Source: Onchidella celtica (taxonomy: Eukaryota > Mollusca > Gastropoda > Systellommatophora > Onchidiidae). From it: 64,000 bases of DNA. The position numbers and the translations under genes are program-made. Shown here piece by piece: positions 58,001 to 64,000 of the stretch. The notes below the pieces were generated by a model. It did not search any database. It had not been told where the DNA came from and worked only from the letters and a program-made list of their open reading frames with translations. Numbering within the stretch: position 1 is the stretch's first letter; each line of letters starts with the position of its first letter. The stretch is from NCBI GenBank assembly GCA_963931925.1, contig OZ007571.1, positions 61,325,519-61,389,518 on the forward strand, in the 5' to 3' direction.

Positions 58001-60989
58001 CAGACTTATGCGAAAAGGCAACTGGCAGTTCATTGCATTCCTGAGCATGAAGTCTATCAAATAATACCAAAAAAAAATGTGTCAGTCGGAAAATGTAGCA
58101 ATTCAATAGAATCATAATGGCATAAGTCACCAAAATGACAGAAAAAGAAAGTTTTTTCTTAAAATTGCTATTAGCACAGAGCAGTGGCAATACGTACCCC
58201 TTGAGGTATGCCCTACTGAAGTGGTCATTTATCTGGCAGATCTGAAAAAAATAATTCGTGCACCTAATGTTGTAATTTTTATCAAATCTATTTTCAATTG
58301 TGTCCATACCCTGTTTCTCTGCAGGTCATGGTCAGAGGTGTTTAACGACACGTCACAGAAGCCCAAAGTTGACCCAACAAAATATGTGTATGAGGATGAG
58401 GAGGAGTATGAGTGGAGGGAGGTGCCTCCCAGCAAACCAAAGTTTGACTGTGTCAGCATTCTCAGTAAGTTTCCTGTCTATGCCTTTCCAATTATATATT
58501 GTGTGTCATCGCAAGTCCAGGTTCAAGTTTATTGTAGGCCTAATGGCCAATTCAAAATGCACAGAAGGGACATTCCACGGTAACTGACAATACGGTTCAG
58601 ACAATACTTTTTAAGACAGAAAAGGCCACTAAATAAATAAACAAGAATTTCAAAATGGATTGTAAATTTTCCGTCTTTTCCATCCAAAGCGCAGTTGCCG
58701 ACTCTGCCCTTTCCTCCCGAGGCGCGATCACCGACCGTCCGCATCATCCGCCAGTAGCACGAACACCGGCTGTTGTCCTCAAATCGGCCGGCAGTTCTTT
58801 AGAAATCTGGCAAACTGAGTCAGGTCTAATCCTGATTTTTTAGCATAGAAGATTTCTTTTGTTATTGCCTTTCACCTCTGTTGGCCTAGTGGTGTAGCCT
58901 CACTGCCTGTAGCGATGTTTCACATGCGGTTTCCGACACGGAATTTGGTAGGTGATGATGATGCTAAAAGCTTTGCCAGCTCTAGTTTGAGATTTAAATA
59001 TTTTCTCAGTATAATTTATGATCTATCACCAAGTGCTATTGGCAGATGACATGACTCTGAAGAAGGTCAGGTGGCAGTCGGCAAAGACTAGATCTAGAGA
59101 CTAGGCCTAGATCTCCAAGTCTTGATCTAATCTGGATTTAGGTCTAGACCTAGATCTAAAGAGAATCGACACATAGGCTGCGGGGATTTGGTATCAACTT
59201 CTTTTTAAAGAAACTCAACCAAGACAGTTATGCATTGTGCTTGTTTTGTTCCGGTTAACCAGCCTACTCATCATCAGTCCCTATATAAGACCATAAGTGT
59301 AATGGATCTAAAGTACAGCCCTTTTAAATAAACTGTATAAGTGTGTCAGATTCTTTCTTCTTATTGTCTTTCCCATAATATAAAATAGATCTAATGTATA
59401 ATTTTAATTCAATTACCAATAGCAGGCTTTGTTATTTTAAAATGGTCGAGATTAATTATGCTACATACTAATCATTTTTATCCGGGGCTTCTGGGCATGC
59501 CGCACAATTTCCTCCCATACTGTCGCTGGCTGTTTACATCCCTGTTACAATATTATACAATGAAACATTACTTATAATTGCCAGCAACAGTTATCATTTT
59601 TCACATAATATGGTATGCAGAAGTAGATCTTTTTATAAAGGAAGTAAGGCCTCCAAAATAATCATGAAAGGGTTTTGAACCGCTGAACCTAATTTCTACA
59701 AGGTGTCATATTACACTTTAAAAGATGTAACGGTGTACATGGGCATATTTTAAAAGGTCTTAAGTTCACTACATTTTTAATACTTTCATTGATTTTGAGG
59801 CACAATTTAGTTGAACAGAAGAAAGTGTTCCGGCATTTTGAGCCAGAAGAAAAAGGCGCATTTTCTTCAAGTAGAATTAAAAAGTGTGGCAGGAAATTTC
59901 ATTCTGCATCTCAATTTTACTGTGTATTCCCTGAATTAGTGGGCTGACTAGTTTTTACAGTGGAAGGGATGAAAGTCTTTCATTTACAAAGTTTATGTGT
60001 AACCATTAGGTTGAAGTAAATTAATTTGTGATTCTGCTGTTCTCAGGGCATAAAATAATTTGAAATATCTATGGATGTAAAACAAAAATCAAGAGTTACA
60101 AATTTCAGGGTGTTTTTTTTTTGTTTGTTTTTTTTTTTAACTTTCAAAAATCCTTCATTATTATTGAAATCTTAGTTCTGTTGGTTAAACGTAGGATATA
60201 TAGGTTCTCAAAGTACTCATATGTTGAAGCCTTGTTAAGATTAGTCTGAATTCATAAAAGTGTTTGAAATGTTCAGTTCTTCAGCCTGAAAAAGTGCTTT
60301 AAACTGTAGCACAGTTTCTGTGTAAATAAATGGACCGGCATGTTTTTACAATTCAACGGGTCATTTGGTCCAGCACAATCATGCACATTTAATTGACTAA
60401 ATTAAACTCACCCTCAGTTTGCTGCAAAATGTTCCATTATTAATTGGATTTGATTTTCATTCTCATTTGTTTTCATTTTCCTTTCCATTCAGGTCTGAAT
60501 TCCAACACAAGAAATCGTCCAACAGATTTGATCCCACCACCTTCAGAGGTGAGAAATTTTCTATTCCATTAACTATTTTATCAGTTCAACCTTTTCACAA
60601 CACACGCTCCATCACATTCCTTCTGGCCACTCATATTTCAGAGTAATTATTCCCTGCAGACATGATTTTGGGGTATTTTTGAAAATCCACTAAAAGCTGA
60701 TAAACATCACAATATGGAGTTGTGTGTCAATACAAGGGTCAAGTCATTTTGTTTATTATTATAAATATAGAAATTTCTGGATTTTCTGGATTGTTCACAG
60801 GGCAGAAAGAAACGACAGAAATCCATAGGGGAATCGGAAACCTCTGGTGCACCTGGCCTAAGCTTGAAGGAACTAGAGCAGGAAATGAGAGAGAGTCGCA
60901 GGGCAGACAAAGCATGCACATACAGGCCTAAAGATGAGAATGTAGATGAGAAAAAGTCAAGAAAAAAGGCAGTCAAGGAAGAAAGAAAA
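46090..60989 (+). CDS. LTV1: LTV1 ribosome biogenesis factor (10 exons, 3' end outside window)
   Basis: LTV1 is a conserved factor of pre-40S particles that works with ENP1 in late small-subunit assembly and export. Exons: 46090-46092 (ATG only, inferred), 51552-51677, 54042-54182, 54938-55001, 55698-55887, 56521-56710, 57341-57480, 58325-58464, 60493-60548, 60801-60989; phases agree throughout, giving 413 residues so far. Diagnostic pieces: basic N-terminus KKKKKFIRKK, EEQRKYGIFYDDSYNYMKHL (the LTV1 signature), DPDILAAL then LDDFLANDFITAA, long acidic runs, KFDCVSILS, and the basic tail SRKKAVKEERK. Human-type LTV1 continues with a lysine-rich helix; that exon was not found up to 64000. The middle TRFTEYSMTSS-type segment of other LTV1 proteins is not recognisable, so either an exon was missed between 56711 and 57340 or the region has diverged. 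Confidence 0.9.
46170..46410 (+). repeat. TAGATC/CTAGAT simple repeats
   Basis: Two short blocks (about 46177-46232 and 46361-46402) of the self-complementary hexamer AGATCT. Similar blocks occur near 48185 and 59090-59160. Confidence 0.85.
46415..46549. mobile_element. 135-bp hairpin MITE, AAATGCGGTCCC termini
   Basis: AAATGCGGTCCC at the left and GGGACCGCATTT at the right are perfect 12-bp inverted ends. An inner ATTCG...CGAAT pair adds a second stem. It lies about 320 bp into LTV1 intron 1. Confidence 0.6.
46550..48429. other. LTV1 intron 1, first part
   Basis: G-run at 46760-46772, T-runs near 47752 and 47951, TAGGCCTAC words, no coding sequence recognised. Confidence 0.5.
48430..49753. 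mobile_element. TA-flanked DNA transposon with a transposase C-terminal remnant
   Basis: Inverted ends TAGTTCGTTCACCGTGGCGT and TAGTCCGTTCACCGAGGCAT, extending about 28 bp with four mismatches, with TA on both sides (48428-48429, 49754-49755). It contains the open frame at 49186-49401. TA duplication fits the IS630-Tc1-mariner superfamily. Confidence 0.75.
49186..49412 (-). pseudogene. DDE-type transposase C-terminal remnant
   Basis: Reads SKSMRCGTLENKTFKLSDIQ, then FFSECEDHVLRLEEYWQNEG and a tail ending INPMETSYSECD. The H(V/A)xxxExxYW pattern followed by a short acidic Ser-rich end is common at the C-termini of DDE transposases. An upstream in-frame stop cuts off the rest. The assignment rests on this pattern and on the flanking inverted repeats. 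Confidence 0.5.
50183..51095. mobile_element. ATTG-flanked element with TTACGGCGTGAC iterons
   Basis: Ends GGGCAATTCCAAGC and (inverted) GGGCGATTCCAAGC, 13 of 14, with the 4-bp target duplication ATTG at 50179-50182 and 51096-51099. Interior: GTTACGGCGTGAC or close variants (GGCATGAC, CAGCGTGAC, GGGCATGAC) at about 50199, 50371, 50562, 50574, 50736 and 50750. Non-coding. Confidence 0.85.
51552..51677 (+). CDS. LTV1: LTV1 exon 2 (residues 2-43)
   Basis: Acceptor after a T-run (gggtttttttag), donor GAAGAG|gtatgg. Encodes PKPVKKKKKFIRKKESTTY, an acidic DEDDN stretch and EAEEE. The basic start is shared with LTV1 of other animals. Confidence 0.88.
52207..53325. mobile_element. PIF/Harbinger-like non-autonomous element
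   Basis: Ends AGGGCCCCACACACGTAAG and (inverted) AGGGCCCCATACACGTACG, 17 of 19, flanked by TTA (52204-52206 and 53326-53328). A TTA duplication and GGGCCC-rich ends fit PIF/Harbinger. GC-richer than its surroundings. It lies in LTV1 intron 2 and carries no transposase. Confidence 0.8.
54042..54182 (+). CDS. LTV1: LTV1 exon 3 (residues 44-90)
   Basis: Acceptor ttttttgtcag, donor GATGAG|gtacgt, phase 0 both sides. Encodes EEQRKYGIFYDDSYNYMKHL, the most characteristic LTV1 motif, then a less conserved tail. Confidence 0.94.
54938..55001 (+). CDS. LTV1: LTV1 exon 4 (residues 91-112)
   Basis: Acceptor tctgtttcag, donor GAAG|gtaagt. Encodes TRSVRSGPHIFKEFFSTDAT and E, joining in phase 1 to the acidic exon 5. 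Confidence 0.88.
55698..55887 (+). CDS. LTV1: LTV1 exon 5 (residues 112-175)
   Basis: Acceptor ttgttacag, donor GACAG|gtttgt. Contains DPDILAALED and ALDDFLANDFITAA, matching the LTV1 DPDIVAAL...LEDDF segment, and ends in an acidic run. Confidence 0.92.
56521..56710 (+). CDS. LTV1: LTV1 exon 6 (residues 175-238)
   Basis: Acceptor atacatttcag, donor GCATTG|gtgagt. Very acidic: FLSDEEEDDDPEEEDVEE and DEDISSEECSD, then a Gly/Pro/Arg patch (FGAGQPRPGRG). LTV1 proteins have low-complexity acidic centres. Confidence 0.88.
57341..57480 (+). CDS. LTV1: LTV1 exon 7 (residues 239-285)
   Basis: Encodes ILRNFEEGYGFRCSNKFSDD and then ENLKHILKQDK. The acceptor (gcttaaaaaaag) has a purine-rich end and lies after a T-run about 25 bases upstream. 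It was chosen because the downstream alternative (cttgag) gives an in-frame stop. Donor CCAGT|gtaagt. Confidence 0.75.
57972..58187. mobile_element. MITE family M1, copy 3 (inverted)
   Basis: Ends CATCACTGCTCTACAATACT and (inverted) CCACTGCTCTGTGCTAATAG. The reverse complement follows copies 1 and 2, including AATGGCATAAGTCA and GTTGCCTTTTCGCATAAGTC. In LTV1 intron 7. Confidence 0.75.
58325..58464 (+). CDS. LTV1: LTV1 exon 8 (residues 285-332)
   Basis: Acceptor tttctctgcag, donor CTCA|gtaagt. Encodes SWSEVFND, YVYEDEEEYEWREVPP and KPKFDCVSIL; the last matches the KWDCESI segment of LTV1. Confidence 0.92.
58465..60492. other. LTV1 intron 8
   Basis: Contains a CpG-rich stretch at 58690-58790 without recognised coding sense, TAGATC-type simple repeats at 59085-59165, dispersed repeat R1 copy 2 and T-runs near 60113-60137. 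Confidence 0.5.
59634..59952 (+). repeat. Dispersed repeat R1, copy 2
   Basis: Aligns with 14303-14680 in the same orientation over about 320 bp with scattered substitutions and short gaps. No terminal inverted repeats or coding capacity were recognised. Confidence 0.85.
60493..60548 (+). CDS. LTV1: LTV1 exon 9 (residues 332-350)
   Basis: A 56-bp exon, acceptor tttccattcag, donor TCAGAG|gtgaga. Encodes LNSNTRNRPTDLIPPPSE, which corresponds to the short proline-containing linker after the DC.SI motif. Confidence 0.88.
60801..60989 (+). CDS. LTV1: LTV1 exon 10 (residues 351-413)
   Basis: Acceptor ttgttcacag, donor AGAAAA|gtaagt. Encodes GRKKRQKSIGE, LKELEQEMRESRRADKA, and the basic KKSRKKAVKEERK that matches the C-terminal KxxRKxxIKEERK helix of LTV1. 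Phase 0 out, so coding must continue past the window's visible exons. Confidence 0.92.
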
Positions 60990-63900
60990 GTAAGTTTAGT
61001 CATTAACTTCCAGTACCCCCCCATATTTTCCGCTGTATACTTACAGTAAGAAAAAATTACCATTCGGACGATAAGAATTGAGTTTGAATAGCCATCGCTA
61101 CGATAACTGGAAGGTTAAAATGTTTTACTTCTGTTTACTTTTTACTGATGCTACTGAAGGACCCTGTGAATTTTTTATGTAAAAGTTGTATTTTTAATTT
61201 CTTTGCTGTTTTTCTATTTTCCTTAATTTTTTTTTTAACCAGCTTGTTGGACATAAAATTCATTAAATTGTATAACATGTGAAAGGTAAATCATTTTTCT
61301 TTTGGAAAATATTTCTTGGAGGGGTGATTGAAGTAGCTTTGAGTGTGTAATGGCAGTTTTTTGTAATTGGTCTTTGACGTATTTAGAGTTATTTCCCTTG
61401 TGCCGGGACAGCTGAGGTAGTTCTCTGGACTAATCCTGGGAAGTCAGTTTTTAATATTTGCCAACCGGCACAAGTTTTGCAAATTTTCCATATACCAAGC
61501 CCAACCATATATCCAGATCTAGGCTATATTGAAACAGCATTTGGATTCAATGCAGTGACTAATAGAACTTACTGTTACACCACAATTTCATGTAAAAAGC
61601 CACAGGAGATGTGATAACGTTGATTTTCGATCACCAACGTGTAAAAACAGGCGTAGAGCGCAATTTCCTGTCATAATTTTCAATTCTATGAGATGAAAAT
61701 GTGTTTCTATTTTTGCAGCCCAAATAATTTGTAAGTAAATAATGTTAAAGACTGATTTTTGTCCCAAATGAATGTACATAGCTGCCAACCAGTAGGTAAA
61801 ATACTTTTTTTTGGGTTCCGCGTTTTTGAAGAATTTCCCCATTTATACGGAGAAAACACAGACTCTAGAGGAGAAAACAAAACCGTAACTTTTGTATCTA
61901 GGCCTACCGCAAATAGTGCTGGATCTAGCGATTCAACGGGCGCAACCGTAAACGCAGCTCTACCGTACCGTGTCCTGCCGTACTGCGTATGCCCGAGCTC
62001 GTGATAACTTTTGTATCCCCGCCACGGCCCCACTCAACCAAGCAACAGTAGTGTTGCATAATAAGTTATTACGGCATACACCTTTGCCTGTGTCCGCGCG
62101 CTTCGGCCGTTCATCAAACTCGAGTACGTAAGCACATGTAGGTCACGTGTATTGTATCGTAAACGATGGCGGTCAGTGAGTAAGAACAGTGAACACATTT
62201 TGTGAAGAGGTTTCATTTCATTTCGCTGTTACGTCTTTTTTGGTATTTTTTTTTTCAGTTTTACATAGCTTACAATCATCATTGGTGGTGGTAACTGCCG
62301 GTAGATCTAGGTCGGCTGTCTTTTATAATCTTGAACGTAATTGGCGATCACGGATAAACTGGGCCTAGGCTCAGGCATATGTTTGTTTCAGTGACGTAAG
62401 AAATCGAAATGTAGAGCCCATGGAGTGGTAAAACAATAGAAAAAGTTCTAGAACTAGAACAATATGGACATGGCTTGTGAAGTGGCTTCAGTTCTAGATT
62501 TATTACATCTGTCATCTTTTTTGCCTAACATGATTTGCGATAATGGATAGATTTATTTTATTTTTAATCGGAAGTCTTTTCTATCCAACCCATGAGTCAT
62601 GAAGCCATGCATGAGAGACACTTAGTGCAAAATATTCAAAGGAATTTCGTTTTGCGTTATCATCAAAGTTGCCCAATAAATGCATTGTGAGTCATAAGTC
62701 TTGTTATCGTGACTTCCAATTTCACCAGTTTCACAAGTCACGCGGGGGCAAGTCTGACATTGTTCAATACTGCCAGAAGAAGTTAGTATGAAAGAGTTAT
62801 ACAATTCTGAGGACAGCTCATATCATAATAGTCAGTTCTTTCTTTAGAAACAGAAACAGTGGTGATAACAACACATGTATTAGCACTTGAAGCAAAATGT
62901 TTGTTTTCTGCTTCTTAAAATCTTATGCTATATTTACTATTATATTAGGCCTATCTAAAGAGAATAATCTATTATATATTTCAGTAACTTGCAACCTTTG
63001 GCATGACTAACTGACCAAACTATACACTCTTCAGGCCTTAAATTTGGCAGGGAGGAGGCAATTGAGATAAGGAAGATGATGGCTATAATTAAAAGTTGTT
63101 TACTTCAAGCATGTATTTTTAAAAAATGACAATGTTTATTGCTATGTAACATCTGTATTTTTGCATGTTTGTTTCGTAATATTATAGTATCGTGCATGTC
63201 ATAAAAAGTAACCGTATCAAGCGTTCAGTTTGGTGCGTAGTGTTCTGGTGTGCATGAGTTCTGAAGCAAGACTGTAGTTTATTACTTTTATTATGAGAGA
63301 GAGGGGGGGGGAGCACATGATTGTTTATTCCGGGCAATGCCCGGTAGGTCATCTAGAATTCTATAATGTAACAAAGTGAGGAAATGATGATTTTTCAATG
63401 TTTGGGGGGGGAGGGGGGGGGATGTCGGTGTTTGGTCCGATATCAGGAGTCTGTTTTTAGGTTTTTGAAAGTTGGCAGCTATGAATGTATCCACACAACT
63501 CATCATCAAAAAGTGAGTCAGAACAAACACAGTGTTTCATAATTTTTGATCACGCAGTTTTAGATTGTTACATGTTCACCCTTTACCTCCGTGATAGTAA
63601 GATCCTCAGCAAGTTTTAAAACTTTTCTTGTTGTTTTTCATATACACAGAGTGAAACAAGGTACAAAAGTAATTAATTTTAAATCCGTCTTCTTTTGTTA
63701 TAAACGCAGTTTCTCTTTAGAGGTCGACTTTATTAGCTGAGGTCACAATAGCTATATGATATCAGAGTTGAAGATTTTTTGTTTTAAGAAACCAACATGA
63801 AAACCTTACGCAAATAGGCAGTGATTTTTTTTTTAACCCCGTCGCATCATGTTCCCGCTAAAGCAGAAACATAGTATCTACCGGATTCCCTCTCAAGCTG

Positions 63901-64000
63901 TAGTGAACAGCATACGCGGAAAAAGAAGGCTCAGGAGGCGGGGGGAGGGTACAGTTAGTCTCAGGGGCCCAGGCCTGAGAGGGTTAAGAAACCAACATGA
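60990..64000. other. LTV1 intron 10 (terminal exon not in view)
   Basis: No exon matching the lysine-rich LTV1 C-terminus was found. It contains G-runs at 63302-63310 and 63403-63421, and a TTAA-bounded stretch 63837-63987 with TTAACCCCGTCGCA and (inverted) TTAACCCTCTCAGGCC ends. Confidence 0.5.

Noticed and set aside
62166..62180. ATGGCGGTCAGTGA|gtaag looked like the first exon of another plus-strand gene
   Set aside because: LTV1 is still open here, no second exon could be paired with it, and such strings occur by chance.

Overview
This is AT-rich animal nuclear DNA: small exons separated by long introns with GT..AG junctions, dense transposon debris, microsatellites and long homopolymers. 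The gene content and the frequent 'taggcctac' words suggest a marine invertebrate such as an echinoderm or mollusc. The species cannot be fixed from the sequence alone.

Two host genes were reconstructed exon by exon, with reading phases that agree at every junction. On the minus strand, 11 coding exons between 31310 and 2058 encode a PLP-dependent L-threonine/serine dehydratase with a C-terminal ACT domain; the last exon(s) lie before base 1. On the plus strand, exons from 46090 to 60989 encode LTV1, a 40S ribosome assembly factor; its last exon(s) lie beyond base 64000. The genes are divergent, about 14 kb apart, and have unrelated jobs (amino-acid catabolism; small-subunit biogenesis), so nothing here says they act together.

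Layout: 1-10282 holds the 3' part of the dehydratase gene, with a tRNA-type SINE, a minisatellite carrying a hairpin, a LINE 3' remnant and a TTAA-flanked element. 10283-31316 holds the rest of the gene, whose introns are packed with nested non-autonomous DNA transposons. 31317-46089 is intergenic: a candidate 5' UTR exon, an identical 93-bp direct repeat beside a TATA box, a decayed transposon protein gene, and an imperfect palindrome of about 6.8 kb (36811-43571). 46090-64000 is LTV1, whose introns carry further terminal-inverted-repeat elements with target duplications TA, ATTG and TTA.

The main interest is mobile-DNA archaeology. Several insertions can be read against their own empty site, one retroelement tail now forms the tract before a splice acceptor, and several elements look unclassified: the TTACGGCGTGAC iteron element, the CTCGTAAGCG element and the giant palindrome. 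No prokaryotic-style system, CRISPR array, rRNA or functional tRNA gene was seen.
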